From the NCBI GenBank assembly GCA_002492465.1, contig DKYT01000038.1, forward strand, positions 1 through 59,239: DNA of 59,239 nucleotides, written 5' to 3'. Position 1 is the first letter of the stretch; each line of letters begins with the position of its first letter. Shown in pieces: positions 17,585 to 26,693 of the stretch. A program made the position numbers and the translations under genes. This DNA comes from Lachnospiraceae bacterium UBA7093 (lineage in GTDB: Bacteria > Bacillota > Clostridia > Lachnospirales > Lachnospiraceae). The notes under the pieces are model-generated. The model made no database searches. It worked only from the letters and a program-made list of their open reading frames with translations, and was not told where the DNA came from.

Positions 17585-17792
17585 AGGTTTCTCCATCTTC
17601 ATTTAGTACCATCACTTTTTTTTCTACCTGATCGATTGCCTGATTGCATTTTTTCAGCAGTTCCATCCCTTTTTGATAGATCTGGAAGGATTCCTCCAGG
17701 GAGATATCCTCCTGCTCCAATGCCAAAACTGTTTCCTCCAGCTGTTCAAACGCTTCTTCCAGCTTCAGTTCTTTTTCCTCCTGCTCCTGCAT
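17574..17792 (-). CDS. xseB: Exodeoxyribonuclease VII small subunit
   Basis: Small subunit of ExoVII, which cuts single-stranded DNA to oligonucleotides. The 72-residue helical protein has the family pattern LEEAFEQLEETVLALEQEDISLEESFQIYQKGMEL (given in parts: FEQLEETVLALE, then SLEESFQIYQKGM). The ATG at 17792 follows GAGAGG and lies just past the xseA stop; a longer reading from 17870 would overlap xseA by 65 bases. Its stop overlaps the start of ispA. Confidence 0.93.
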   Translation of the reverse strand: MQEQEEKELKLEEAFEQLEETVLALEQEDISLEESFQIYQKGMELLKKCNQAIDQVEKKVMVLNEDGETYEF

Positions 17793-17805
17793 GTCTCCTA
17801 CCTCT

Positions 17806-19035
17806 CTATCTTCCTGATCCTTCTGTGGGAAGTGACTTAGCCGGATAGATTCCGACTGTTTCTGTCTCAATTCTGCCGTTTTTCACATAAATATGCAGCC
17901 TGTCTCCCACATGAATTCCGTTCACATCCGTAACTGTCTTTCCCTTTTCATCCGAAACGTAGGAATACCCCTGATTCAGTTTATCAAGGGGGGAAAGTCC
18001 TTTTAATTTTTCTATATAGAGGGCAAGCCTGTGCCTGTCCCTTACAATCCTGTTTTTCATGCTTTGGCACAAACGTTCTTCCAGGTTAAGGACATAGGTC
18101 CTATTCTCCCTGATTTTTCCCATAGGGCTGCCCGCTTTCAGTCTCGCCTGTAATGCCTGAAGCCGCATATGGACAAGCCGTATTCTGTTCTGTATCAGCC
18201 GGTTCAGGCTAATCCTTATACTCCCCAACTGTTCCAACAACAGGGAAACATCATAAACTGCCAGTTCAGCCGCTGCGGAAGGCGTCGGTGCCCGCAGATC
18301 CGCCACATAATCAATGATGGTTGTATCCGTCTCATGTCCCACCGCTGAGATAATCGGTACGTTACAGTCAAAAACAGCCTGCGCTACTTTTTCTTCATTG
18401 AATGCCCACAAATCTTCAATGGAACCGCCACCGCGCCCCACAATCATCACATCTACCTGTTTCTGCTCCAGCATATGTATGCCCCGCACAATGCTGTCGG
18501 CGGCGGTATCCCCCTGCACAGTCGCCGGATACAAGAGAATCTGTACATAAGGATTTCTTCTGGAGGCAATATTGATAATATCCCTCACCGCCGCTCCTGT
18601 GGGAGCGGTCACTACGCCTATGGTCTTTACAAACCGTGGAATAGGCTTTTTGTATTCGGGGGCAAACATTCCCCGCTCCAAAAGTTCCTGCTTTAAACGC
18701 TCAAATCTCTCAAAAAGCTCTCCCGCACCATCCTGCCGTATGGTTTTGGCATACATTTGATATTTGCCGTCACGCTCATATACATCGATGGTTCCCTTCA
18801 CCACCACCTGCATTCCTTCACTCATCCGAAACGCAAGACCGGAACGGTTCCCTGCAAACATAACGCAGGAAATCGTTCCTTTTTCATCCTTTAACGTAAA
18901 ATAAATATGCCCGGAGGAATGATATTTGCAGTTGCTCACCTCGCCTTTCACCGACAGCTCGCTTAGCAAAAAATCCTGTGCGAACATATTTTTAATGTAT
19001 GAATTTATTTGTCCGACTGTATAAATGTTCTGCAT
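17806..19035 (-). CDS. xseA: Exodeoxyribonuclease VII large subunit
   Basis: Catalytic subunit of ExoVII. The 409-residue protein has an N-terminal OB fold (SVKGEVSNCKYHSSGHIYFTL), the core with VGRGGGSIEDLWAFNEE and SAVGHETDTTIIDYVAD, and a coiled-coil C-terminal region ending in the YSYV repeat. Normal length, 11 bases after nusB, directly upstream of xseB. Confidence 0.96.
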   Translation of the reverse strand: MQNIYTVGQINSYIKNMFAQDFLLSELSVKGEVSNCKYHSSGHIYFTLKDEKGTISCVMFAGNRSGLAFRMSEGMQVVVKGTIDVYERDGKYQMYAKTIRQDGAGELFERFERLKQELLERGMFAPEYKKPIPRFVKTIGVVTAPTGAAVRDIINIASRRNPYVQILLYPATVQGDTAADSIVRGIHMLEQKQVDVMIVGRGGGSIEDLWAFNEEKVAQAVFDCNVPIISAVGHETDTTIIDYVADLRAPTPSAAAELAVYDVSLLLEQLGSIRISLNRLIQNRIRLVHMRLQALQARLKAGSPMGKIRENRTYVLNLEERLCQSMKNRIVRDRHRLALYIEKLKGLSPLDKLNQGYSYVSDEKGKTVTDVNGIHVGDRLHIYVKNGRIETETVGIYPAKSLPTEGSGR

Positions 19036-19046
19036 CTCATTCCCAC

Positions 19047-19445
19047 CTAAGCGAATTTTGCCAGCACTCCGTTGACAAAAGACGGGGAAGAATCCTGTCC
19101 GAATTTTTTTGCAAGCTCTACCGCTTCGTTGATGGCAACGCCGGTAGGAATTTCCTGATCATAAAGAATTTCATAAACTGCCAGCCGCAGAATAGTAAGA
19201 TCCACCTTTCCCATACGACCGGTATCCCACCCCTGCACCTTATCATTCAAATTCTGATCGATCTCGTCCAGCTTTTCTACAATCCTGTTAAACTTTTCAC
19301 TAATCTGGACGCTGTCCTCAGGCGCCGCCGCATTTTCCTCATCCTCAAAGAAAAATGCCTCCTGCTCAGCCATCTCTTCCTTGGGATTAAACTCTATGCG
19401 AAACAGTAATTTGAAGATCTGTTCCCTTATTTCTCTTCTGCTCAT
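19047..19445 (-). CDS. nusB: Transcription antitermination factor NusB
   Basis: With NusE (S10) it binds boxA and supports rRNA transcription. The roughly 132-residue all-helical protein begins MSRREIREQIFKLLFRIEF and ends with the family block ILYDQEIPTGVAINEAVELAKKFG / SPSFVNGVL. The start at 19445 fits this canonical beginning; upstream in-frame codons run into the preceding gene. An acidic insert (EEMAEQEAFFFEDEENAAAPED) between the first helices is typical of clostridial forms. Confidence 0.95.
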   Translation of the reverse strand: MSRREIREQIFKLLFRIEFNPKEEMAEQEAFFFEDEENAAAPEDSVQISEKFNRIVEKLDEIDQNLNDKVQGWDTGRMGKVDLTILRLAVYEILYDQEIPTGVAINEAVELAKKFGQDSSPSFVNGVLAKFA

Positions 19446-19461
19446 AAGTGTCCACCCTGCG

Positions 19462-19848
19462 TTATTTATCCTTTGGTATATTGACACCTGCAATGCGAAT
19501 ATCCACATCCAGCACTTCAAGCCCTGTCATATTCTCAATGGTTGACTTTACCTTTTCCTGTACCCGCTGGGAAACGGTCAGTATATTATATCCATACTCA
19601 ATCACCAGCGCCAGCTCGGCTTTCACCCTTTTGCTTAAAACTTCCACCTTAACGCCCTTGGTAAGGCTCTTAACTCCCATTTTGCTCATCAGATCATGAC
19701 TGATATTACCAGCCATAGAAGCAACGCCCTCAACCTCCGTTGCTGCAAGACCTGCAATCATCGCCACCACATCATCGGCAATCTTAACGGTTCCAAGGTC
19801 CTCATCTTCCTGTAACACATATGTGTTCTGCTCAAAAGTCTTTTCCAT
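19462..19848 (-). CDS. Asp23/Gls24 family envelope stress protein
   Basis: A 128-residue cytosolic protein with the Asp23 core: GTVKIADDVVAMIAGLAATEVEGV, then VEVLSKRVKAELALVIEYGYNI and VQEKVKSTIENMTGLEVLDVDI (each a single conserved block). In staphylococci Asp23 coats the membrane through a small anchor; in Clostridia the gene typically precedes nusB, as here. AAAGGAACG precedes the ATG. No anchor gene is adjacent. Confidence 0.92.
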   Translation of the reverse strand: MEKTFEQNTYVLQEDEDLGTVKIADDVVAMIAGLAATEVEGVASMAGNISHDLMSKMGVKSLTKGVKVEVLSKRVKAELALVIEYGYNILTVSQRVQEKVKSTIENMTGLEVLDVDIRIAGVNIPKDK

Positions 19849-19953
19849 AATAACGTTCCTTTCTCTTATTTACTGCAAGCCTCATTTATGCTTATCATAT
19901 CAAAAATTCTGCTTTTTGCATAGTCCCAGCAGACAACAAAATCCCCACTTTCC

Positions 19954-21183
19954 TTAAAGCCAGAAGCTGAGGCTCAGCTGTTTCCTGTTTTCTGCGTAGG
20001 AAACCTTTCCCTCCTGGGCATTCAGATAGGTAAATATTCCCTGATCTTCTATCATATATTGATACATTTCCTGATAAACCTTTTCATCTGAGCATTTCAG
20101 GGTTACATAATTACTCTTTTCCGCATATGCCCCGGAAAACACTTTTTTCAGCTTTTCATCGTCCAGTTCCGTAAAATAACAGCCTTCCCGGACATAGTAA
20201 TTATCCTCCATAGACTGGCACAGGGGCGGCTCTATAACAGAATCGATCACATGGGTTTTCTCAAGCTGTTCGGTGGTAACACAGAGATAATCATAGTTGA
20301 TGGGCGGAATGCTCTCCAGCATTTGATCGCTGCTTCCCTCTACAATCTGATAAGAAGCGTCCCCCCATGTAGTATCTACATAATAATAATTTCCATCCAA
20401 CCTGACCAGATTCCAGGCATGTCCTTCCCCTTCCGAAACTCTTCCCATAATCAGCGTAGCTTCTATTCCCGCCTTCTGAAGAAGATACTGAGTTGCCTTG
20501 GCATAGCCCTGGCAGACGCTTTTTCTTCCGATCAGTACGGAACAGATATTTTGATTATCGGGTGCCTTGGCATCATATTCTGTTTCGTTAATAATATACT
20601 CGTATATATATTTCACCTTTCCATATTCGTCCAGCCCCTGCTCCATTCCCGACAGACACTCTTTCACATATTCCCCAATCTGCTCCTGTTTCTTCTCAGC
20701 CTCCTCCCGGGAGATCTGATAGGTGCCCGAAAAAACAATTTTCTTCACCGTTTCCCGCAATGTGTACCTGGTCACTGTGTAACCGTCCACATAAAAGATC
20801 TCCGGATGGTCGTTCAAAACACATTGGAAAACCTTCTCGATCATATCCGCATCTGTACAGGATAAGGCAACCTCCTTCTCAAAATTCTGGAGGGTCTTTA
20901 AAATCTCAGCGTATACCACCTGTTCCTCCTGCGTCAGCCTTTCATAGTGAAAAAGCCCTGTCTGCTGTTTCCCGATATAAGCAGCTTCCGCCTGGGGAAT
21001 GGCGCCGTCTGACTCCTGTTCCTTTTCAAGCTGGGCGGCTGTAATTTTCTCTGAGGCCGCCGCATTCTGATTATGAAATTGTATTTCCCTGCTCTCTCCT
21101 TCCTTCTGTGCCGCCGAACCGGCGCATCCTGTCAGCAGTAAAGCGCAGAGCAGAATCTGTAATACATAATTTTTCATTTTCAT
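19954..21183 (-). CDS. Transglutaminase-like lipoprotein
   Basis: A 409-residue exported protein. The N-terminus is a lipoprotein signal (LQILLCALLLTGC, Cys about 20) followed by a Ser/Ala/Glu-rich linker. The C-terminal half has the transglutaminase/protease-like triad in order: Cys in KSVCQGYAKATQYLL, His in GEGHAWNLV and Asp in YYVDTTWGD. Proteins of this type are usually extracellular cysteine proteases or unknown wall proteins rather than true cross-linkers. It starts at the base after the prfC stop, so it is probably cotranscribed with prfC, an odd partner. A DUF5052-type or SpoIID-linked role cannot be shown. Confidence 0.87.
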   Translation of the reverse strand: MKMKNYVLQILLCALLLTGCAGSAAQKEGESREIQFHNQNAAASEKITAAQLEKEQESDGAIPQAEAAYIGKQQTGLFHYERLTQEEQVVYAEILKTLQNFEKEVALSCTDADMIEKVFQCVLNDHPEIFYVDGYTVTRYTLRETVKKIVFSGTYQISREEAEKKQEQIGEYVKECLSGMEQGLDEYGKVKYIYEYIINETEYDAKAPDNQNICSVLIGRKSVCQGYAKATQYLLQKAGIEATLIMGRVSEGEGHAWNLVRLDGNYYYVDTTWGDASYQIVEGSSDQMLESIPPINYDYLCVTTEQLEKTHVIDSVIEPPLCQSMEDNYYVREGCYFTELDDEKLKKVFSGAYAEKSNYVTLKCSDEKVYQEMYQYMIEDQGIFTYLNAQEGKVSYAENRKQLSLSFWL

Positions 21184-22776
21184 TTAATCACGTCCAAATT
21201 CTGAAAGTATCAATCCTTTATTCCGATCCAAAGTCATCCCCACGCTCCATGCATTTACGAAAAGAAGCAGGGGATTTCCCTTTAAATCCTTAACCTTTTT
21301 CATATCTGATGTTCCCGTCAGCTTATTCAGGTCGATATCCTTGTTTTCAATCCATCGAATATGCTCATAGGGAAGAGGTTCCAGTTTGATCTCCACATTA
21401 TATTCATTTTCAAGGCGGTATTTCAGCACATCAAATTGCAGTACGCCTACTACTCCTACTATGATTTCCTCCATACCGGTATTAAATTCCTGAAAAATCT
21501 GGATAGCGCCTTCCTGGGCAATCTGTGTAATCCCTTTCACAAACTGCTTTCTTTTCATGGTATCCATCTGTCTCACCCTTGCAAAATGCTCCGGCGCAAA
21601 AGTGGGTATCCCCTCATATTGAAACTGCTCCTTAGGCATGCAGATCGTATCTCCAATGGAAAAAATTCCCGGGTCAAACACGCCGATGATATCTCCCGCA
21701 TAAGCCTCGTCCAGTATTTTTCTTTCGCTTGCCATGATCTGCTGAGGCTGAGAGAGCCGCATCACCTTACCGCCCTGTACATGCTTTACTTCCATGGACG
21801 CCTCATATTTGCCGGAGCAGATTCTCATAAATGCAATTCTGTCTCTGTGCGCCTTATTCATATTTGCCTGAATTTTGAAAACAAAGGCGGAAAAATCCCG
21901 TTCGGTAGGAGAAATTAGCCCCACATCCGCCTGCCGCGGCAGCGGCGTAGTGGTCATTTTCAGAAAATGCTGTAAAAAGAATTCCACTCCAAAGTTTGTA
22001 AGCGCCGATCCGAAAAACACCGGCGTCAACTCCCCTGCCCGGACCAGATCCAGGTCAAATTCCGCACTGGCGCCATCCAACAGCGCAATTTCATCCAAAA
22101 GCAGATCCGCCGCATCCTTTCCGATTGCCGATAACAGCGCCTCCTGATCCCCGGCGGATATTTCCATGGATTCTCCTTCTTTTGTTCCCTTCTCCGTGTC
22201 GGAATAGGTGATCACACACTGCTTGTCCCTGTCGTAAACTCCTTTAAACCGCTTGCCCGAACCGATCGGCCAGTTGATAGGGCAGGTAGCGATTCCCAGC
22301 TCCTTTTCAATCTCATCCAAAAGCGCAAAGGTATCGTTGGCATCCCTGTCCATTTTGTTGATAAATGTAAAAATAGGAATCTTTCGCATAACGCAGACCT
22401 TAAAAAGCTTTCGGGTCTGGGCTTCCACGCCCTTGGACGCGTCTATTACCATCACTGCCGAATCAGCCGCCATCAGGGTTCGATAAGTGTCCTCGGAAAA
22501 GTCCTGATGTCCCGGCGTGTCAAGTATATTAATGCAGAATCCCTCATACTCAAACTGCAATACCGATGAGGTAACGGAAATACCTCTCTCCTTCTCAATT
22601 TCCATCCAGTCGGAAACGGCGTGCCTTGCAGTTGCCTTTCCTTTCACGCTTCCCGCCAGATTAATAGCGCCTCCATACAACAGAAATTTTTCTGTAAGAG
22701 TGGTCTTTCCGGCATCGGGGTGCGAGATAATGGCAAAAGTTCTTCTTCTGTTTATTTCCTGATCGTAATTATTCAA
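21184..22776 (-). CDS. prfC: Peptide chain release factor 3
   Basis: GTPase that recycles RF1 and RF2 after peptide release. The roughly 530-residue protein has G1 SHPDAGKTTLTEKFL, switch regions (DWMEIEKERGISVTSS), G3 DTPGHQDFSEDTYR and G4 FINKMDR, followed by the RF3-specific domains. I place the start at the TTG at 22776: GGAGG lies 8 bases upstream and the product begins with the conserved NNYDQEINRRRTFAIISHPD. A TTG at 22791 would include the ribosome-binding site in the coding region. Confidence 0.94.
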   Translation of the reverse strand: MNNYDQEINRRRTFAIISHPDAGKTTLTEKFLLYGGAINLAGSVKGKATARHAVSDWMEIEKERGISVTSSVLQFEYEGFCINILDTPGHQDFSEDTYRTLMAADSAVMVIDASKGVEAQTRKLFKVCVMRKIPIFTFINKMDRDANDTFALLDEIEKELGIATCPINWPIGSGKRFKGVYDRDKQCVITYSDTEKGTKEGESMEISAGDQEALLSAIGKDAADLLLDEIALLDGASAEFDLDLVRAGELTPVFFGSALTNFGVEFFLQHFLKMTTTPLPRQADVGLISPTERDFSAFVFKIQANMNKAHRDRIAFMRICSGKYEASMEVKHVQGGKVMRLSQPQQIMASERKILDEAYAGDIIGVFDPGIFSIGDTICMPKEQFQYEGIPTFAPEHFARVRQMDTMKRKQFVKGITQIAQEGAIQIFQEFNTGMEEIIVGVVGVLQFDVLKYRLENEYNVEIKLEPLPYEHIRWIENKDIDLNKLTGTSDMKKVKDLKGNPLLLFVNAWSVGMTLDRNKGLILSEFGRD

Positions 22777-22806
22777 CTGTTCTTCCTCCAAGTATTTCAG
22801 ACATCA

Positions 22807-22837
22807 GGAAACAGGAGTCATACCGGCGCCTGTTTCC
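22807..22837 (-). terminator. Hairpin after spoIIIAH
   Basis: Nine-base stem GGAAACAGG/CCTGTTTCC with a 13-base loop, in the gap between spoIIIAH and prfC. It is followed on the minus strand by TGATGTCTG rather than a good T-tract, so termination may be partial. Confidence 0.5.
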
Positions 22838-22907
22838 CAATTGTCCGTTTCCTCTATTCTCCTGTAATAGAATACCACACTTTTTAAAATATAGCATCTA
22901 TTTATTC

Positions 22908-23654
22908 TCACTCTGCAGTAAGGCTGCTGATAATCACTGCCTCCGCCGGAACGCCGGTCTTCCGAATAACGATATCCTCGATCTGGGCACGCTGGGCTTC
23001 CGTCAATTCGGCGGCGTTTACCACAACGTCCACTGTTCCGTCGGTAATGCTTACCACTACATCGTCAAAACCCTTGCTCTCCAGAAGAATCTCCGCTGCC
23101 GTTTCCTTTTCGGCAATATCGGTAATCTCGATCATGTTGTTGACCGCCTCCTGCTTCTGTTCCTCGCTGATGTTTACGTTGTTGATAATTTCCAGAAGAG
23201 TTTCTTTATTTTTTGCTCTGGTCTGTTCCTTTAACAGTCTTGCCCCTGAAAGAGAATTTAAACTTGATGCGGAGGTAAATACCGCTTCCCCGGGCGTTTC
23301 TCCCTCTGACAGCTGCTCATCTACATTCTCCATCATATCCTGGGTCATATTTTCCGCCATAACCTCGCTCATGGTTTCATCCAAATAATTGTCCTCCGAA
23401 AGCACTACCTCGGAATCCAGACTTCCGATCTCGCTGTAATCCGCCTGTTCCATATCCTCGTCGGATATTTCAAACAATGACGCAACGTCCGTATCCATCT
23501 GTGCCTGTTCGTCCGCTACCACGGTATCGGAACCTGTCGTCATAATCTCTTCTTCCGTAATCTTGCCGCCGGCAAAATTCAGGTATCCTGCAACTGCAAT
23601 CATGATTGCCAGCGCCGTGATCATAATCTGATTCTTTTTCACCATATTTTTCAA
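22908..23654 (-). CDS. spoIIIAH: Stage III sporulation protein AH
   Basis: Mother-cell membrane protein whose extracellular YscJ/FliF-like domain binds forespore SpoIIQ and forms the channel across the two spore membranes. The 248-residue protein has one N-terminal membrane segment (IMITALAIMIAVAGYLNFAGG), a long acidic linker (about 35-125), and the C-terminal ring-building domain (NKETLLEIINNVNISEEQKQEA; AAEILLESKGFDDVVVSITDG). Last gene of the complete spoIIIA operon. Confidence 0.95.
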   Translation of the reverse strand: MKNMVKKNQIMITALAIMIAVAGYLNFAGGKITEEEIMTTGSDTVVADEQAQMDTDVASLFEISDEDMEQADYSEIGSLDSEVVLSEDNYLDETMSEVMAENMTQDMMENVDEQLSEGETPGEAVFTSASSLNSLSGARLLKEQTRAKNKETLLEIINNVNISEEQKQEAVNNMIEITDIAEKETAAEILLESKGFDDVVVSITDGTVDVVVNAAELTEAQRAQIEDIVIRKTGVPAEAVIISSLTAE

Positions 23655-23669
23655 ATCCGTTTCTCCTTC

Positions 23670-24302
23670 TTATTGTGATATCATCTTAACTACTTTAATT
23701 TTATGTGCTTCTATGCCAAATAATGCCTGAATTGCTTCTGTTATATTTTGTACGGTTTTGGCATTTCCGCCTCCCTGGGCGCAGACCACAACCCCCTCCA
23801 CCCGGGGCGATAATACCTTCTTTATATAAGGGGTTTCCTTACCCCCCTGATACACTGTCTCCTCCTGATCGCTTATACTGGTAGTGTTCCGGCTGCCGCC
23901 TGCGGAATCCACCTCTGTGGTGCCGTCCCTGACCGTGTTTACATCCTTTTCCACCACCGCCTCACCGGAACCCTGTAAAGTGACCATCACCCTGACTTTC
24001 CCCACGCCGTCCATGGCGCTTAAAATTCTTTCCAGAGAAGCCTCCAGGGAAGCAGCGTAAACAAGCAGCGCATTTTCTTCTCCATCTTCCTGCCCTCGGG
24101 CGACATCGGAAGTCATCTCTGAAGATACATTCAGAATAGCATTTTCACTGTCCCATTGACCGGACTTTGACGTACTTTTCTGTTCTTTTTCTTCCACCGG
24201 CCAGACAATTACCATAAGAAGGACCCCCATCAATAACAGAATCAGGAAATGATCCTTCGAAAAATGAAAGCCTGCTTTTTTTCCCCTGCCTTTTTCCTCC
24301 AT
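23670..24302 (-). CDS. spoIIIAG: Stage III sporulation protein AG
   Basis: Ring-forming component of the SpoIIIA-SpoIIQ complex. One membrane segment near the start (DHFLILLLMGVLLMVIVWPV) is followed by the ring-building region (ASLERILSAMDGVGKVRVMVTLQGSGE, in two blocks around the GVGKV motif) and the C-terminal VRVEGVVVCAQGGGNAKTVQNI-like block. The start is uncertain: the ATG at 24302 gives MEEKGRGKK, whereas an in-frame GTG at 24347 adds 15 residues; neither has a strong ribosome site. Fifteen bases separate it from spoIIIAH. Confidence 0.92.
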   Translation of the reverse strand: MEEKGRGKKAGFHFSKDHFLILLLMGVLLMVIVWPVEEKEQKSTSKSGQWDSENAILNVSSEMTSDVARGQEDGEENALLVYAASLEASLERILSAMDGVGKVRVMVTLQGSGEAVVEKDVNTVRDGTTEVDSAGGSRNTTSISDQEETVYQGGKETPYIKKVLSPRVEGVVVCAQGGGNAKTVQNITEAIQALFGIEAHKIKVVKMISQ

Positions 24303-24363
24303 ATAAACGACCAAACCTTTCCACGTACCAGACGGACATTCTTCCACGGATGAATGCCCGTGC

Positions 24364-24897
24364 CTATTGAAATAAAATACAGATCTTCTCTTCCTCTATT
24401 CCCATACAACTCCCATACAGCTTTTTCAATTCCCGTTTCCTCATTTCCACCCCCTCCTGTCCTCCCAGGGAAACAGACGCTACCCGGATCTGTGTTTCCT
24501 CTTCCTGCTCTTTTTCAGAAACCGTCAGCGTAATTTCCCCGGAAGAAGCATGTTCCGACAAATCCACTGCCACCACCTGATATCCGCTTTCACACTTTTC
24601 CAGCTGTTCCTTTAATGCCTGTTCCATCTCCTGGTAAACTGCCTTTTGCGTGTCCCCGGTTTCCAGCTCCTGACTGCCCCTTTGAATCTGTTCCTCCAAA
24701 ATCCTGACTCTTTCTCCCATTTCCAGCTGCTCCTCTTCATCCAGCAGCAGTCCGAAAATCGGCTCCGTAATACGAAGAATCATAATGATCCCCACCAGAA
24801 TCCTGACATATTTCGTATAGGAACTGCCCGGCACAAAAAACATAATTGCCTGTGCAATGATTATAAAAACACAAATTTCCTTGATAATACCAACCAT
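24364..24897 (-). CDS. spoIIIAF: Stage III sporulation protein AF
   Basis: Membrane component of the SpoIIIA complex with a secretin-like soluble domain. The 177-residue protein has two N-terminal membrane segments (MVGIIKEICVFIIIAQAIMF; YVRILVGIIMILRITEPIF) and a soluble alpha/beta domain to the C-terminus (YQVVAVDLSEHASSGEITLTV region). It sits between spoIIIAE and spoIIIAG with short gaps. Confidence 0.94.
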   Translation of the reverse strand: MVGIIKEICVFIIIAQAIMFFVPGSSYTKYVRILVGIIMILRITEPIFGLLLDEEEQLEMGERVRILEEQIQRGSQELETGDTQKAVYQEMEQALKEQLEKCESGYQVVAVDLSEHASSGEITLTVSEKEQEEETQIRVASVSLGGQEGVEMRKRELKKLYGSCMGIEEEKICILFQ

Positions 24898-24906
24898 ATG
24901 ATCCCC

Positions 24907-26067
24907 CTAAGGCGAAACGGTATAGGAAATCACCGCTATCACAATAATAAATAAAAGAACCGAAGTTGAGACACAGCGCAAAAGAAGCCCACAGCCTTCC
25001 CCCACTCTATCCGCACACAGCGAAATCCGCTTATCACTGACAATTCCCGTGATCGCCGCTCCCAGCTTAACGGTTCCCGTCACAATGAGAATTTTCAGAA
25101 GAGGCATCAAACAGGCTCCAAAAAGAAGAATCAGCATCAATATGCCCATACCGTTTTTAATCAGCACTGCCGATCCCAGCGTCAGTTCCACCACCCCCTC
25201 CGTTACGCTTCCGATTCCCGGAATTGCCGCCGCCGCTTTCCGCATTGCCGTAATTTTCAATCCGGAGGCAACGGGTACGATCACAGCCTGTACAAGACTC
25301 AGTCCCGTAACCGCCCCCAGAGAAATTTTTAACGCCAGGGAAATCCCCTTTTTAAAAAAATCAAGCAGTAAGGTCAGTTTTTCCTCTGTCCAAAGACCGT
25401 TTAACAGGGCAAGCATCACATAGCTATAGATCAAAGGCACCATCACCCCATTTAAAAAGCTTTCCACCAGATACGCCATGGCAAGCATCAGCTGATAATA
25501 ATAGACCCCTGAAGCCGCTCCCTGTGCCGTCCCCACTACAATGCTGTAGGTAGGAATAAACAGCTTTACAAATAAAACAATGGATTCCATCGTGCGGGAA
25601 GCAATTTCCGACACAAAAAGAAACACTCTGGTGAGTATCACCATAAGAAAAAGATAAAGAAAATAAAATCCTGCCTGTGCCATCTGCTGTCCTGCAAACA
25701 AATCGGAAAACTCTGAGAAAAGCGCCGATACCACTCCTAAAATCAGGATATAAATAAAGATCTGTCTCAGCCCCGCCAGTTCTCCTCCCAATCCGTCCTT
25801 TATTTCACCGATCAGCATTTTGCATGCGTCCAACCCATGCCCCTCTAAAATCATAGCAAAAAGCGTCTCTGCATCAATTTCGATTCCCGGGAAAAGCTGA
25901 TCCAGGCTTTCATTCACGGAATCCAGTTTGCCGGAATCCAGCCAGCGGTCTATATAATCAAAAGCAGCCGTTCCTTCCTCCTGTGCCGCCTGCGCCTTAA
26001 TCGGCATCAAAAGAAAAACCAACAGTATCCCTGTGATACAGCCAAGGCAAGTCCCTGTTTTTTTCAT
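24907..26067 (-). CDS. spoIIIAE: Stage III sporulation protein AE
   Basis: Polytopic membrane protein, probably the permease-like core of the SpoIIIA complex. The 386-residue product has a signal sequence (GCITGILLVFLLMPIKAQAA), an extracytoplasmic N-domain, and about seven membrane segments. Conserved blocks include FVKLFIPTYSIVVG, GLSLVQAVIVPVASGLK and AAAAIPGIGSVTEGVVELTLG. Confidence 0.95.
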   Translation of the reverse strand: MKKTGTCLGCITGILLVFLLMPIKAQAAQEEGTAAFDYIDRWLDSGKLDSVNESLDQLFPGIEIDAETLFAMILEGHGLDACKMLIGEIKDGLGGELAGLRQIFIYILILGVVSALFSEFSDLFAGQQMAQAGFYFLYLFLMVILTRVFLFVSEIASRTMESIVLFVKLFIPTYSIVVGTAQGAASGVYYYQLMLAMAYLVESFLNGVMVPLIYSYVMLALLNGLWTEEKLTLLLDFFKKGISLALKISLGAVTGLSLVQAVIVPVASGLKITAMRKAAAAIPGIGSVTEGVVELTLGSAVLIKNGMGILMLILLFGACLMPLLKILIVTGTVKLGAAITGIVSDKRISLCADRVGEGCGLLLRCVSTSVLLFIIVIAVISYTVSP

Positions 26068-26079
26068 GTTTCCTTTCTC

Positions 26080-26466
26080 CTAGCCCGCTATGGCGTTAAT
26101 ATTCTCAATTACCGCCGTAAGAACCGGTATTCCCATAAGCAGCACCGAAAGCTTCCCGAATATTTCGATCTGCCCCGCTACCGCCCCATAGCCCGCATCC
26201 TTGCAGATGGATGCGCAGAACTCGCACACGTAGGTAATCCCCACCGCCTTAAATAGAAATCCTATATAATCTCCGCTTCCCTTTAAATATTTCTCCAGTT
26301 CTTTTACTCTTCCCAAAAGCGTCCCCAGCCCGTTTAAGGAAAAGGTAAATATCACCAGGCAGATTGCTGCGCCAAGATACAACCCATATTCCGGTCTGTT
26401 TGATTTGAATTGCAGGGCAAGCATCACGCCTGCGATTCCCAATACCCCTATTTTCACAATTTCCAT
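26080..26466 (-). CDS. spoIIIAD: Stage III sporulation protein AD
   Basis: A 128-residue membrane protein with about four hydrophobic segments. Family signatures are VGITYVCEFCASICKDAGYG and IEIFGKLSVLLMGIPVLTAV. It resembles small membrane subunits of type III export systems. Normal length and position, 13 bases before spoIIIAC ends upstream and 12 bases before spoIIIAE. Confidence 0.95.
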   Translation of the reverse strand: MEIVKIGVLGIAGVMLALQFKSNRPEYGLYLGAAICLVIFTFSLNGLGTLLGRVKELEKYLKGSGDYIGFLFKAVGITYVCEFCASICKDAGYGAVAGQIEIFGKLSVLLMGIPVLTAVIENINAIAG

Positions 26467-26479
26467 TCCCCTGCCTCCC

Positions 26480-26674
26480 CTATAGACTGAACAGATCCTG
26501 TATCATAACAAACAGATCATAAATATACGGCAGAATCCAGGTAAGCACCAAAATCAACCCTGCAAGAGAAATCAGGAAGGCGTGCTCTTCTCTTCCGCTG
26601 TGCTTTAAGATCTGCCCTAAAATAGTGATCAGAATGCCAACGGCTGCTATTTTAAAAATCAGGCTTATCTCCAT
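26480..26674 (-). CDS. spoIIIAC: Stage III sporulation protein AC
   Basis: A 64-residue protein with two membrane helices (IFKIAAVGILITILGQIL; AFLISLAGLILVLTWILPYI), the typical length of SpoIIIAC. GGAGG precedes the ATG. Part of the membrane base of the mother-cell to forespore channel. Confidence 0.95.
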   Translation of the reverse strand: MEISLIFKIAAVGILITILGQILKHSGREEHAFLISLAGLILVLTWILPYIYDLFVMIQDLFSL

Positions 26675-26693
26675 ATTTCCTCCCTGTCATTCT

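Noticed and set aside
22777..22791. Longer N-terminus for prfC starting with TTG at 22791
   Set aside because: The GGAGG ribosome site would then be inside the coding region; the TTG at 22776 fits spacing and homolog starts.
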